The notes: a model not told the origin generated them from the letters alone. A DNA stretch of 64,000 nt from Mangifera indica (GCF_011075055.1 NC_058153.1:1054001-1118000), one strand, 5' to 3'; positions 50,513 to 64,000 are shown, counted from the first letter of the stretch. Program-made: numbers and translations.

Positions 50513-53500
50513 CTACCCACCACTATTTCCATCGTCAAAAGAAGCTTTAATCGCTTCAGCAATCATGAGGGCATTCACAGCCTTGCTAATTGCTAAATCA
50601 GCTCTATAAAGCAATCTCTGAGCTCTTTCTCTCTTCAGTTTAGCCATATTACGTGCATGCCAGGCTGCACCAGATGCATCACGCAGCCTGAACTCATCAA
50701 GATCAGAACCATCCAATTGTCCTGGCCAATGCCTCTGAGTCGAATCTGGTTGTAAATGTCGCTGGCTTGGCAAGTCAGAATAGCCCATATTCCACCTATG
50801 GACCCCATTTCTCTTGCCCATAAACCGTTGGTTATATTGAGCCACCATCTGTGGGTCATACAGGAATTCAAATGCCCCAAATTTCTTTGACTTCCTCCTC
50901 CTAAGTTTTTGGCATTGATGTCTATCAAACCCATCACTGCCTGTGGAGAGAAAACTGATGCTGCCCACATCATGTGGTGAAAATACTCTCGGAGAGAATA
51001 CCCTTGGTGATGTCTGAGCAAATGGAGAATCATCTAAAGACTCATAGTTGAGTCCTGTATATACAACCTTTTCATCCCCAAAAGCAAACCCATTTAATCT
51101 CCTTCCTGGTGCAGCAAATAAAATCAGATTAACAAAAGGCTGACGACACTAATGAAACCAAAAGTTATTAAGTTGGTAAATATTTGAAATGGTGAAAAAA
51201 AAGTTACCAAAATTATGAAATCCATCATAATCTCCCATGGCTACATTGCTTTGGCCAGAAACTGAGATTTTCCTCTGGGACCGGTGTTTTGAACCTTTGT
51301 TGGGCACTTCTAATCCCCGTGGTTTCAAACAGAAAGCAAACATGAGTGGCTTCTCCAGGGGAGCAGCCTTCCCCTGACATCCATTGGGGATGATGTTGTT
51401 AGATTTAGACACAGCTGCCTCCCACTCTTTCATTTGCTGTTGATATCTTTCCCATGATGTAGGCTGAACCACACCCAAGTTCATTGTATTAAACATCATC
51501 AATATATATACACAACCAACACATGTAAGCACAGAAAGCAATAATGATAAACAGAGTTCAATGAAACTGCATATTTAATCAAAAAATAATAAATATCAAC
51601 AACATAAATGAATAAAGATTCAGCACCAATTAACAGCAAGTGAAACAGAGAAAGTCAATCCCCATCAAAGCTATATCTCCCGCCTATTCCTATTTTTGTT
51701 TTTCTAATGGCCTATAATTTGATTCCTGCATCTCTGTCTAGACTAGTAAGTGGATCTCTCCTTTCGAGTTCAATTTACTCAAGTCTTATACATAAAAAGT
51801 AACGATTTAAAAAAATATATATAATATAAAAAGAACAAAACTACAGCTCTGCCTCAAACTAATAACCATGGACATTGTTCTTCCACTTTCTATTTTTCAG
51901 TGCAATGAGTATTTACAACTTGCTTTAAATCTCTTGGTACAAACTAAAACCTCCAAAAATGTTTAATTTGCCTTTTCTTCATGTTTTGTTAAAGATACAG
52001 GAACATGATTGAGTCCAGCATCTAATTTGCCTTTTCTTACAAGCTCAAATTTTCTCCTCGTCTGAGTTTTCATGGTTCTCCGCTTTAACCAATTCATTTA
52101 CTGTTCTTTGATTTTGGGAAGGGAGGTTCTTTAATGTCAAAATAACTTCTCAATGAGAAAGACATAATAAGATTTTAAGTAATTGAAATTAAGATTGTTT
52201 CGAATGAAACAAGGAAACAACAAGTAGTCAATACCTGTATTGTATAATGGTAACAAACATGTAATGAAAGCAATTAAGTCATGACAGATAAGAGTCAAAT
52301 TAATTTCCAAGGTACCTGGAGATGTCTAATTAAAGGTATTCCCTTCTTCTGTCTCTTCTGCCTCCAATGCTCATAGATGATTTTAATAGCTTCCATGGAA
52401 CCAACTCCAGCCATAAGTTCTGCTATTTCATCCAGTGTGAACTGATCCTGCTGTTGAGAATAAGCAGCCTTCTCAAACCTGTCCATTGTTTTCTCAAACA
52501 GCTCGTCGGAAATTTCCAACAAGCCACTGATGTCAGATTCAGAAGAATTGCGAATTTTCATGATCCACCGCTCATCATCACTGTCCATGTCATATAAGAT
52601 ACGTGATGGATCCAAAGCCATCTCAACATCTGTTTCAACCTGCCGAAAGAACTTACAACCGCGAACAAATGCTACTTCAGTTCCGTTGTCATCACAATCC
52701 TCTATCAAGCGAACCCCGGGAATTGGAATATTTTTAACTGAAGCAGCACGGATATTACGATTGTAGCACTCTTCATGCATCTCCTTAAAAAGAAACCACT
52801 GACTCCTATCAGGAAATTCCAATGTCCAATCCTTTCCCCCTTTCCACATCATGGCATGAGTAAAACGATTTGTTGAACCAGGCTGCAGGAACTGATGAGC
52901 CTTGTACGAATACCTTGTCATTCCTGAAAGCTTTACTGCTAACTTCCATTCATTGTGACCAAAAAGCTCTAGTGCAATTTGTGCTCCATATTCTCTCCAA
53001 CCTTTGTCACCATGTGTAATTAACAAATTCGCATCACAACATAGCTCCAAGTTTTTTTGGGAATCCCTAGTAGCATCTGACAATCTCTTTTCATTTGCCC
53101 TCCTAATTCTTGTGTGAGGAAGCCCTTTCTGGTGATGGACTCTATTCTTTGAACCATAATCAAACCCTCCGAATGGCAAGGAGTATGAGAACTGAGTACG
53201 TGGTTTCCTAGGTCCGTTACCAAAATTATTGTGGGCAATATCATCCTTCCCATCTGACCATCCTTGATTGAGGTATGCAAAAGATGAACTACTTCTATTT
53301 CGATTCCATGTACTTCTAGGGGCAGTAGGGTTTGGGCTCGGAATGATGCCACCATTCATGTTCCAACTTAAATCAGTGGAACGTTGAGCGCCAAGGAATT
53401 CCCTATCAATGTGCCTTTCAAATTGGTTGAACATGGGAATTTCAACCCTAATACCATTCAAACGGGAAAGAGACCCAGCATCTGTCTTATCACCGTCAAC

Positions 53501-56500
53501 TGAAGGTCCTGCCAAAGAAACATGCTCTAACTTTGAATTGTGGCGTTGCCATTTCTGCAACTGGTCAATTGCCTTACTGCCAGTTTCTTCAGGAACCCAG
53601 AAACTGGCAGAGGTTCCAGCACCATTCAAATCACCATTTCCATATTTTTGCAGTGAGCTTACCCAACGTACATCAGCACAGACAGAAAGACCGACCACCG
53701 GTAACTCAGGTCTAACAACAGACAAGTACCCATCAGAAACAGCATTCCTTGAGGTGCCTTTCATATTATTTTCAAGAGTATTTTCTGATACATCATGTTC
53801 CTGAGTAGTTTCCAGATGTTTGTCCAAGCAGTTCTTGGAACTAGAACAGTCATTCATCATCAAAGTAGCAGCATGTTTAGGGTGCTCCACCGCATCATGG
53901 CCCTGAAAGCTGATACGATCAGTTCTATCTTCCATAAGCAGCTTATGATGCAAGATAAGAAAGAAAGAAGGTGCAGCAGCAAATGAAAGAGCAATTGGAG
54001 GAAATTTTCTTTGATTGCTGCCTCGAAAAGAGGACTGGCTCACTTTTATGCAAGTGGATCCCTGGAGATATTCTGCCTAGACATCCTCTGCAACCCCTAA
54101 TTAATAGAAAAGCTCGTACAAACCCTAGTTAATTTTAAAAATCTCACACAAGTTAACACTGACAGTAAAATCAATGAAAACTATGCCAGAGTGCCTAATT
54201 ATACCAGAAAAAAGAAGACTTCAAAGAAATTATCAACCCTACAATACCTAACTACTCAAAAGCAAGAGACTGCCTCCAAGTAGCTATTCAAACCACTAAA
54301 ATATGAAAGTATGACGAAAAAATAAATAAATACCAAGTATGAGGAACCTAACAATAAAAACCACAAAGCTCCAACCAAACAAAATCTTGAAGAATCAATG
54401 AAGCAAAAAAGATGTTATATTATCCAAAAAAAAAATAAATAAATAACAAAGGCTAAATAGTACCAACAACCCTCATAAGAAATGTACACACAAACAGAAA
54501 TGGAATACCTTGGTTAAGGAACTGTCCCTGCCAGAAGAAGAATTCATGGATAACAATTTACTTCCATTTTCAAGCACCTTAATATTATCATAAGTGCATT
54601 CAGATAGAGATAATTGCCTAGTAAGCTGACAATGTCTTTTCAGCTTAGCATCCAGATACACCCACAACGAATTCTTCACGTTGGCGAAATTGTAGAAAGC
54701 AAACACAAACTGCTTTCTAAGATCTTGAATGCAAGTAAACTTGAATCTGATTGAAGTTACTGGTAACTGAAGGTCAGCATAGTTCCCCAGCTCATTAGGT
54801 TGATGGAATACTCTCAGGACAAGAAACACAAAGGCTACAGCCTGCTTCAAGCAACCTTCAAACAGGAAAAACCTCCGTCCAACTATATTATCAACAAAAA
54901 GCATCTCCAGATTAACACTTGGCCACATTTTCATCAGTGTCCCATAGTGAAACAAAATAACAGCATGGAACAGCCAAAAATTATCTGCTCCGAATGTGTA
55001 TTTCAGGAGTGAAAGAACTGGGAAGCATATCTCAAATCTCACTTGACCTGATTCTGTGGGTGGTATGGTTAAATTTAACAGCTCTGTGTTACCAGTGAAT
55101 CGAAATGCTCCATTTGCATCCAACATTTTCATACAAATATAATGCTCTTCCAAATCCTCTAACCCATCAATGGAAGGGGCAGGCAAAGTAACAGATGAAC
55201 GTCTGCAACTAGAAACATGATTGCCTGAAGATGTTGAACATGACAAGCTACCTGTCTTGCGAAACCGCCTTCTGTAATAAACAATGGGAAGTTTGCTATA
55301 TTTGGAGAATGTGGGTCTACCTGAGGAAGACTCCTCATCTTTTCTAGCACCAAAAAAACAGTCTAGCAATTTAGATGTACTGGCAAATTTTTTATTCTTA
55401 TCTCTCAAAGAAGCACTTTCTAAAGAAACATCAGGCTTCATAATTTCGTGAGATAAAAATGATGGCTCAAAATTCGGGGATGGATCACGTCTTTTCTGTT
55501 TCTTTATAGCGTGTAAAGGAGAAGATTTGAACCGATTAGTAGATCGAGCCAACCATGAGATGATGGGCTCTGTGTCCATGTAGTTACCCATGCAGTTACT
55601 ATCCTTCTCAGTCATATTTCTCTTCTCCTTCTCTTTGCTAGGCTTCAAGCTTCCTTTTCTCCCTTCTAAACTCTTCTCTGTTATCCTGGATCTTCTACGT
55701 GCATCCTTACCTGGAACTTCGCTAGGAAGCAGCAGAAGTTTAAATCTCTCATTTCCCAGATTAATCCATTCCTCATCCCGATCATCATATTTCACATGAT
55801 GTAGCTTGCTTTCTTTGTCATAGTCATTGACCAGGCCATAATACCAACACTGGTCCAAAGGCCAAAAAACTTTGATTCTCTGATTCAATACCCAATATGC
55901 ATCCAAATCTTCGGAGAAAATTTCATAATAATGTCGCCTTTTCCTTGAGTGCCCCCTCTCTTTGTACCGTGTCCTTGGTCGTAATGCTCTACCAGCAGCA
56001 TCAAATGATGCAGATTCATGACTAGCAAAGTCTTGTTCAGAGGATGACAAAAAAGAAAGGCCATTTGTGGAAGGAATGGATTTTCCATTTGAAGGAAAAC
56101 CAGTACAACTAGGATTGAATCGTGATGATAGCATCATAGCTGCATTTTCCTCAAGATTCTCTTCATCATCCAGTACATCACCACATACCTTGACAGATGC
56201 ATCAGTTAAAGGCTCTGCTTCTTCTTTTGCAATACTTCTTCTATCTCGGGTGGGATCATTTCTCTTGCCAAGATTCTTCCTTGACTTTTTCAAAGAGACA
56301 CTGTTATTAACAACTGGCTGACTGGTGCACCCATCAACCTCCTTCAAACACTGAGTCAAATCTGAATTGCTAATCTTATTTGAGTTCTTGAAAGAGTCAC
56401 CATTGTTCAGAACTGAATGACTAGCACAATCACCCTCCTTAAAATTTTGATTTAAATTTGACTCACTTTTTCTGTTTACCTTCTTCAAGGAAGACTCACC

Positions 56501-57226
56501 ATTGCTTAACACTGAATTATTGGCACGCCCAACACCCTCCTTCGAAAGCCTAGCTGCATTCAACCCACTGTTCCTCTTTTCCTTTACATTATCGGAAATC
56601 TTTTTGCGTTTAACCTTTGATTGCACTAGACACATACCAGAATCATGTAAAGACTCAGCCCCAATACCCAAATCTGTTGGAGACTCAGCCTGAATAGCAA
56701 ATTCCTTCTGAGACTCAATCCTGGCAGCTGAATCACCACCTGTTGCCTTAGCCACCGCATCATCACTCACTTTACAACAAGACTGTCCTTGTAGCTTCAA
56801 CACTTGACTAACTTCAACCTTTCTTCGCCCAACAAAACCACGTTTACGCTTCGGGATTTGAAAACCACTATCATCTAAACTCAAGGAAATGCCATTAAAC
56901 CCACTGCTATTATGATTTTTATGACTCAACCCCAACTTTGAATCCTTTGAATCAAGTGAACCAGAACTCAGAACACCATTAGACAAGCCATCTAAACTGT
57001 TTTTGTAATCATCAACATTTTTTAAGCTACTGATGGACACAGTTTTGCCAATCTTTTTCCTCTTGTTGCTCTTTTCCGCGTCTGAATCCTCTGAACTATT
57101 TTTTCTCTTCAACTCCTTATTCTGAGACTCCATTGGGATTCCTGATTTATACAGGCTCTTAATATCCAATGATCTTGATTTCCTAGGAATTTCCGCTCCA
57201 TTGGATTTTCCTATTCTATTTTCCAT
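50513..57226 (-). CDS. Enhancer-of-polycomb-related chromatin protein (EPCR1-like)
   Basis: Four exons (54509-57226, 52316-54061, 51208-51463, 50513-51105) join to 5,313 nt, 1,770 residues, fully open. I chose the ATG at 57226 (MENRIGKSNG) as the first in frame. The N-terminal 400 residues are Ser/Lys-rich with nuclear signals (KRKKIGKT, PKRKRGFVGRRK). A Tudor-like segment follows near residues 440-505 (AYWVLNQRIKVFWPLDQCWYYG, then VKYDDRDEEWINL). The Enhancer-of-polycomb region is in exon 2 (THAMMWKGGKDWTLEFPDRSQW, FRQVETDVEMALDPSRILYDMDSDDE) and continues into PTSWERYQQQMKEWE. The C-terminus ends with an Ala/Arg-rich helix. I recall At4g32620/EPCR1 of the PEAT chromatin complex as the closest relative, longer than yeast Epl1. 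A 5' untranslated intron (about 57241-57457) is likely. Confidence 0.92.
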
Positions 57227-60200
57227 GAACAATTTGTCAATCTAAAAACCAAAACAAAAAACCTCCGGTCTTCATATTCCATTATACATTTTTCAGATCT
57301 GTAACAACCAAACCAAACCAAAATTTACCACTAAATATTTCTAAAAATGCTAAAACATGACTAACTGAACAATCGAACCCTAATACTCGTTTACTAGAAA
57401 CATTTCACAAGAAAAACTGAACTAATTAACTATCACAGAAGAAAATTATAAGCGTACCTGAATCAATATATCACGAAGCGAAGATTTCTCAAACCAACAA
57501 TGGAGATCACTGCCACGAAACATATATTAGGGTACGAATCTGATGGTTTCAAATTGAAACCCTAACAGATTTATCGATTTCCGAAATAAATTTGCCGCTA
57601 ATTTTGAAAATTAAAAATTCCGGAGAGACGGAAGAGAGCTAGGGTTTCTTTTCGCTTCACGATAGTAAGGGTTTAGATCGAAAATAACCAAAAAATAAAA
57701 AAGTAATCAATTCGCAAAAAGAAAGAAAATATGTGCATCGTTTAGATTAATCTACGTGGCATCATATTCACCCTTCGATATGGAAGTTGCGGTTGAGATT
57801 TTACATAGACAATATAAAGACGTAAGCCTCATAAATGTAGATCAAAATTTTAGGAGCAAGTGTGGGATATATGAACGGCTCCGATGTATTTTATTGACAC
57901 GTGGAAGGCTGAAAGTTAAACTTGATCTGGAAGATATGCGGTTTAACTGTTAATTTTTGTATTACTAAATTGACTCCCTTTTTATGTTAAATGACGGAAA
58001 TACCCATAACGTTTTTGGGATACCAGGTCTCATTAAGAAATCACAAAGCGAATTGCAAGAGTGGTTTTAGTGAATAAACGCGCTTTAATGAGATGCAACG
58101 TGGACTGAAATTACAGAAAATGCCAGTGACATAAGCTTGAGAGCGCCAGTGAAGATGTTTGTAAATAAAGGCAGGTGTGTCTGGAGATAGGTTGTAACCG
58201 TATTTTGGTGACGTGGTCGAAACAGGGGGTTTAAAAAAAGAGTTGATACCAATACCGTGCAATTCAGAAATTGATTTTGAACGCCCAAATGCATGGCTCC
58301 ACGTGGACGATAACGAACTCGCTATATTTTTCCATTTGTACAAAGGTTTCCACCATTATTGTCATGCAAAGTTTGCCGTTCCACATTTAAGGAAATTTCG
58401 AGGCCAGCCACGCACCATCCACCTAATGTTCTTACATGATTTGCAAGTGGTAATTTTTTTTAATAAATATTGTTCCCATTGGATGTTAGTGTAAATGTAC
58501 GTAAATATATTTTCGTTAGAGGTATTTAGTTTAGTTAATATTTTATTATCAAAATAAAAAAATTAACTTGAAAATAGATTATTGGGTATAAATTATTATT
58601 ATATTTAATAAAATTTAATAAATATAAATAATTATTGTGTTTGGTTAAATGTAATAAAAGATTACTAGTAAATTATTTTACTTAAATGTCTTTAAATATA
58701 ATTATTTTTAAATATTTTTTATATTATTTATCATATTAATTAAAAATAAATTTATTTTTGTCTCAAAATATTAATAAATAATAATATAATTATAATAAAA
58801 TCAAGATTACTTTGGTAATCTTTAAATACCTAAGATAAATGTGGTAATCAGATTATCACCTATATTACTTACCACGTCAGCATTGGTAATAAAAGATTAC
58901 TGTAATATTTTATTAATGATAAATCAAACAAGGAAATAAAAGATAGATTATCAAGGTAATCTTAAAAAACTGAAACCAAATGGCCCCTTATTGTCTAAGT
59001 GTTTTCATAAAGTAATAATATGACAATGGTATTTTTGTAAATTAGAAAGATTTAGTATGACATGTTAATATAACATGATGATGATCATATAAGTAAGATC
59101 ATAAATAACATTGTGTAAAAGGCATTGACATTGAAGTTATTGTGATTGTTGAAGTCATTTTAACCATATTTAAATAATTTTTAAAATTTTAACGGTTTTT
59201 ATACACACAATCCATAATCCTTCCAATTAGTTTTTGGATAATATACAAGTGTTTATGTTTTCTCGTACATAATATATTTAACAATATTACTAAAAATATG
59301 ATTTTATTTATATATATAAGTACAAATTAAACCTTAATATAAAATTTGAAAAATAAAAAATTAATCAAATTTTAAATCAGCAAAAATATTTGATATCTTA
59401 AATATTATAATTTTGTCTTTTGAAAGGTTTAAAAACTTACATTTATATCTAAAAACTTTAGTCACTATTTATCGTCATATCTCAATCATTGGTAGAGAAG
59501 TTGATGCCACAAGTAGTGGGAAAGTTTGATATTAGTAAAATAAGTTGTTGATAGTTGCAAATTGTAATTGGTATTAGGGAGAGCTAGAAAGAAGGAGATC
59601 GATGGGTAAAATAGTCTATTGAATTTTGTCAATGTGAAATAAAGTGGAAACGATGATATCATGGGAGAAATAAGCTAGAGATAAATATATCGGCACAAAA
59701 AATATTTATGAAGGTTAAATTAATATTAGAGATAAATCGTCAAAAATGAGATTGTTAGTTAGGTTATAAAAAAAAGAAGAATATTTTAATGTAAATTTGG
59801 TATGTAATTGATTTTTTAAAACTTCTGTTCTTTTGGAGTAACATGATAATTTTGAAATGTTAAATAATTATAAATAGTAGGGCAATTTCAAATCCTAACA
59901 TTTTTTTAGAATTATTTTCTGTTTGATTTTGGATATATGTGTTATTTATGTCATAAGGGGTAGAAAAGTCTTTAGGCTAAACTTTGGGTGGACAATGGAA
60001 TTTGCTCAATATTTTTTGCCAATCACGACGGTAACCTGCCAACCGGCTCTCAACGTTTCAGGTCGCCGGTGTTTTTTTTTTTTAAAAACTGCTTCACTCT
60101 TTTGTTCCCTCTTACAATATATATATTTGTTTCCTTCAAATCTTAACTGGTAAGTAACTAAACATTCCTCGAAAGGATCTCTGCGTTATCCTGAAATCAC

Positions 60201-60621
60201 ATTTTAATCGTAACAATATCAAAGGCAATCTGGACGACTGAATCCAGATCCAGGTTTCAACTGTATTGTTTGTAACAACAGTTCTATTACCTTGCTCTGC
60301 GGTTTCAGATCTCGTGTCTTCGTTCAATCGATCACCATTTTGAGGTGAATTTTTTTATCGTTGAGTTCTGATTTTGTTTTTGCAATTCATTTGCTATAAG
60401 ATTTGAAGTCATATTTTGTTTATCATCTTTTGCACTTTCTTAGCAACCAAACGGAGACTTCGACGTGAAAAGAGAAGGAAATGATAAATTTACCGTGTTA
60501 AGGAAGCGAATTAGTTTCTTATGCTGGATAATAAAATTTTATAATTCTGATTTATGATGCCATTTGTAATATTTCGTCAGTAATTGAAAGCACTACAACT
60601 TTAGAGGTTTGAGTGTAAGAA
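57227..60621. other. Intergenic with a MITE-like repeat
   Basis: Includes the 5' leader and probable leader intron of the EPCR-like gene (to about 57.6 kb), an AT-rich stretch with the MITE-like repeat at 58634-58986, and the promoter and leader of the syntaxin gene from about 60.0 kb. No further gene was recognised. Confidence 0.5.
58634..58986. repeat. MITE-like repeat (Tourist style), approximate ends
   Basis: The right end reads AACCAAATGGCCCC, so its complement is GGGGCCATTTGGTT, a common Tourist-like terminus. The left end reads TGTTTGGTTAAATG. Both ends are followed inward by GATTAC-rich motifs (AAAAGATTACT on the left, AAGATTACC reversed on the right). TTATTG flanks both sides, possibly a TTA target duplication. 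The left terminus is degenerate, so the boundaries are uncertain. Confidence 0.5.
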
Positions 60622-63069
60622 ATGCCGGTGAAGGTAGGACAAACGTCGTTCCGGGATAGGACTCTGGAGTTTCAGAGTGTAGCAGAGAGGCTAAAGAAGT
60701 CAGTTTCATCTGGATCCGGGCCAAATGGTACGAGCGGTAGTTCGAAAACGGGTGAACAGCGTTCCTCTGCGGCACTTCAGTCTGAGTTCAACAAGAAGGC
60801 TTCTAAGATAGGCTTTGGGATACACCAGACTTCGCAAAAGCTTTCCAAGCTAGCAAAATGTAAGTAATAGGTTACACTAATTGTTATATGAGTTTGGTTT
60901 ATTGTGCTCAACTTGATTGTCCACATACATATATGGACAAAAGTTTAAATAATGTAACGAAAACGATGCTTTAGAGCATTCAACCTCAATTTTTTGTAGT
61001 CAGCAAATTCAACATATCAATAGTTAGTTGATAAACTGATACTCGGATGGAGTTGCTTCTATTTTTGCTGATCATATCTGTGTGAATATACATGGCGACT
61101 TCACCTGACTTGACTTCTCTTATTGTGTCTGTTGGAAGCACATCCACAGTCTATAATATGAAGTCAATTATGTGTATTATGATCCACACCTTAATTTTTA
61201 AAGGCTGACAATGGTGGTTTCAATTTGTATTATACTGGTTTCTATGTTAGAGTAGCAAAAAAGAGGTTTATGTGATATGTGTTAGAAACATCATAGTTCA
61301 TGATATTGACATTGCCTGGTGAGCTGTGCTTGGCTGCTTAGGCTATATTACTATATTACGTGTTTGCTATCGCACACTTATTGGAATTCAGATGTGTGTA
61401 ATTGCTACTTTGGTAGTGTTGATGCCAAATCTTTGTGCATGTTCTGATCTATCAATGTCAACCCAAGCAATTGGAAGCTTTTGTTGATTTGCAGTGGCAA
61501 AGAGGACTTCGGTTTTTTATGACCCCACAGTGGAAATCCAGGAGCTGACAGCTGTTATCAAGCAGGATATTACTGCACTGAACTCTGCAGTAGTAGATCT
61601 TCAACTTTGTTGCAACTCTAGAAATGAGGGTGGTATTTCCAGTGACACCACTAGTCATTCAACTACTGTTGTCGATGACCTGAAGAATCGCTTGATGAGT
61701 ACCACTAAAGAGTTCAAAGAAGTTCTTACAATGCGAACAGCGGTAATGGGTGAATGTAGCTCATCATGTTGTTCTCAATCTCTTGCTTAACAATTGCTTA
61801 ATAGATCTTTAAATGTTAATTTAATATTCCAAAGACTAATAGTATCATATTGGCTTTGTATAGAATTTGAAGGTTCATGAGAACAGAAGACAATTGTTTT
61901 CATCTTCTGCTTCTAAGGATAATGCAAATCCTTTTGTTCGGCAGCAGCCACTGGCTGCCAGGTCAGCTGCTAGTTCTTTGAATTCTCCTCCTCCATGGGC
62001 TGATGGTTCACTGACTTCTTCTTCGTTGTTTCCCAGGTAATAGCTTGTTTGGTTGTCTCACATTTTGTGGCAGGCAAACTGATTTAAGTTTTTCACATCT
62101 TATTGAAGGAACATGAGTCTGCTTTTAGAAGTCTTTGGATACTCTATTCTATTATTGGACGAATATGATCTATCACATTGTAATAACCATGATTGCTACA
62201 AAATTTCCTTGCAATTAATTTTTAAATGTTCTTCATCTACTTGGAACTAGATGTAACCACGAATAATGGTTTATTTCTAGAGAAGTGGATATAACCATTG
62301 TATTTCTATAGAATGGTTATCAAATTGTTATTCTGAAATCCACTAGGATATGGTCACAACCTGCACTTTTCCATCACTGAAACATTCTTTTTCAGGAAGG
62401 ACAGAATATTTCATTTCCTTGTACATTATGGTGAACTGTAGGATTTATTTACATTCTTCATACAGCCAATGAGCATTCCCTTGATTCCTTTCTCCTTGGG
62501 TTGTCTTACGATGGTTACATTTTGTCAGAACTAACTACTTTCAATCTTGCTGTTTGAATTTTCTATAATCATGAATCTTTTCTACACTTTACTCAGCCTT
62601 GTTGGTCATCACTTTTTGATTCACACTCCATGTTCTGAGATTCCCAGGGCTTTCCCCAATAAAAAAAGAACTAGGTACTTGAATTTGAATTTGTATTCAG
62701 AACCATTAACTAGTTCATTTAACTAATTCATTTCGGAACTAATTTCTTGTATTCCATTCCAATAAATGCCATTTTGGAACCTATTACTAGGAAAAAAAGG
62801 AGAAAAAGATTCAATTTTGTTTGGCCAACCACTAACCTCATTCCTGAATTTTAATTTTACAGGAAGCAGATGGGTGGGGAGAGACAACTGTTGTTGCAGC
62901 AACAACAGCACAATCAACAACAGCAACAGCAGCTGGTTCCTTTGCAAGACAGTTACATGCAAAGTAGAGCTGAAGCTCTTCAGAATGTAGAATCAACCAT
63001 CCATGAACTGGGCAACATCTTCAACCAACTGGCGACCCTGGTCTCTCAACAAGGAGAGATTGCTATAAG
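60622..63069 (+). CDS. Golgi Qa-SNARE syntaxin, SYP31/SYP32 type (3' end outside window)
   Basis: Four exons are visible (60622-60859, 61495-61742, 61864-62036, 62863-63069) and splice in frame; the rest lies beyond 64000. The protein starts MPVKVGQTSFRDRTLEF, close to syntaxin-5 N-termini that bind the SM protein Sly1. Habc helices follow (ASKIGFGIHQTSQKLSKLAKLAKRTS, IQELTAVIKQDI). Then come a Gln-rich linker and the start of the SNARE motif, VPLQDSYMQSRAEALQNVES, through LVSQQGEIAIR, which contains the zero-layer Gln. The membrane anchor is not in the window. SYP31/32 mediate ER-Golgi and intra-Golgi fusion. The donor after exon 4 is GTTTTATT, weak but followed by loss of homology. Confidence 0.92.
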
Positions 63070-63294
63070 GTTTTATTTGTAATTCTAGTTAATTTTTTTA
63101 GTTGTTCTTTGCATAGACCTAGCTTTATATTCTGGCATTTTATGTGCGAAATATATATAGTTCCGAAAAACTTGATTAAATTATAGTCATGACATGCAGC
63201 ATTTATTTGATTATTGGTATTCAATTAAATTGGTTTTGAAATTGTTCTGTGTATATACAACCTCTAACAAAATAAATCCAAAGCTAATTTTCTG

Positions 63295-63662
63295 GTACGA
63301 ACTTTAGGAGAACCACACTTTAAAAGGTGGTTATTGAGATGGGAAAGTCCAAGCTCATATAAACCTCACACTAGTTATTCATATTTTTCAATGTGGGATT
63401 TAAGTCTCATATCTTGCACTTGGGTGTCGGGGTTAGCTGTACGCTAGCTCTCTGCTAGCCTCGGGCGAATACTGTAATGTCGTATAGCTGAGAGACGTGG
63501 TGATGACTCTGATACCAAATTATACAAACTTTAGGAGAACCGCACCTTAAAAACTAGCTATTAAGATGGGAAAACCCAAAGCCATATAAACCCTTCACAC
63601 TAGTTGTCCATATTTTCTAATGTAAGATTCAAGGCTCATATCTTTCACTTGAGATCCTAACA
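63295..63662 (-). mobile_element. Very short TRIM-like retroelement in a syntaxin intron
   Basis: Two direct repeats (about 63295-63424 and 63520-63662) share AACTTTAGGAGAACC, TATAAACC and CACACTAGT blocks in the same order. Next to the second copy, reversed, is TTTGGTATCAGAGT (63506-63519), the initiator tRNA-Met primer site, and the outer end on that strand starts TGTTAGGATC. This marks 63520-63662 as the 5' LTR on the minus strand. The interior is only about 95 bp. The 3' LTR has lost its first 15 or so bases. It lies in the intron after syntaxin exon 4. Confidence 0.7.
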
Positions 63663-64000
63663 ATTTCTTACCTACAACAAAGTTTGATCAAGTAGCTTAA
63701 CAACATTAGAAAAGCTTAGTAGATCTTTGCAGAAAAATATAATTATGTAGAAGTGATGATAAAACCAATCGTAGAAAATAAATATTTATGATTTGCGGCA
63801 TTTTTTTTAAGAAAAATTGGTCTATTGGTTCAATTTTTCAATGATTTTGTGCGTAGTTGCTGCCTAAATTGGAAAGTTATGCAATCCCTTTTTTTTTTAG
63901 TTTGTTGATAATTCTCTATGAGAGGATTCAAAGTTTTGCATTAGACAATACTTGCCTAGTAGGTACTGAAGATTTATTTAAGGTTATACCTTCATTTTGT

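Overview
This window is nuclear DNA of a flowering plant, most likely a core eudicot. Genes are split by GT-AG introns, intergenic DNA is AT-rich, and two nuclear-type tRNA genes are present. The proteins belong to plant families such as YUCCA, CHY-RING, DUF630/DUF632, plant-type TauE/SafE and chloroplast rhomboids. The species cannot be named from the sequence. There are no bacterial operons, CRISPR arrays or viral genes.

From left to right, the first half holds a 12-exon TauE/SafE-type transporter (minus, 1623-5524), a Mutator-like element with a nested hAT-like element (7267-9059), a plastid rhomboid gene like RBL11 (plus, 9746-11787), a broken PPR gene of the At5g25630/At5g21222 family (minus, 12416-14245), an intact PPR gene (minus, 14543-16037), ribosomal protein eL37 (minus, 17446-18954) and a YUCCA6-like auxin-biosynthesis gene with a frameshift in exon 1 (plus, 21601-23528). 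A TRIM-type retroelement (25290-26512) and a tRNA-Phe gene (28417-28489) follow.

The second half holds a DUF630/DUF632 protein of the REL2/NRG2 type (plus, 30485-33905), a GET2-like ER receptor (minus, 35865-37493), tRNA-Leu(CAA), a decayed DDT-related gene of the DDR4 type (minus, 38397-41926), a second Mutator-like element (42039-42837), a CHY/RING ubiquitin ligase (minus, 43827-46027, with a probable promoter near 48.87 kb), a 1,770-residue Enhancer-of-polycomb-related protein (minus, 50513-57226), the 5' part of a SYP3-type Golgi syntaxin (plus, from 60622, running off the window) and a second very small TRIM-like element (63295-63662).

For every intact gene the exons were joined by hand at GT-AG sites. 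All complete gene models gave lengths divisible by three with no internal stop. Three genes did not: the PPR gene, the YUC6-like gene and the DDR4-like gene carry single-base indels, mostly in short homopolymer runs, and the DDR4-like gene also has a nonsense substitution. Whether this is real decay (for example duplicate loss after polyploidy) or partly consensus error is the main open question here. I saw no wholly new biological system. The best leads are the three damaged genes, two short-element families with clear structural signatures (9-bp target duplications; an initiator-tRNA primer site between direct repeats), and a splice donor embedded in a microsatellite.

The genes are unrelated housekeeping and developmental loci and do not form a pathway. 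The order RBL11 - At5g25630-like PPR - YUC6 resembles Arabidopsis chromosome 5, where I recall At5g25620 (YUC6) and At5g25630 as neighbours.
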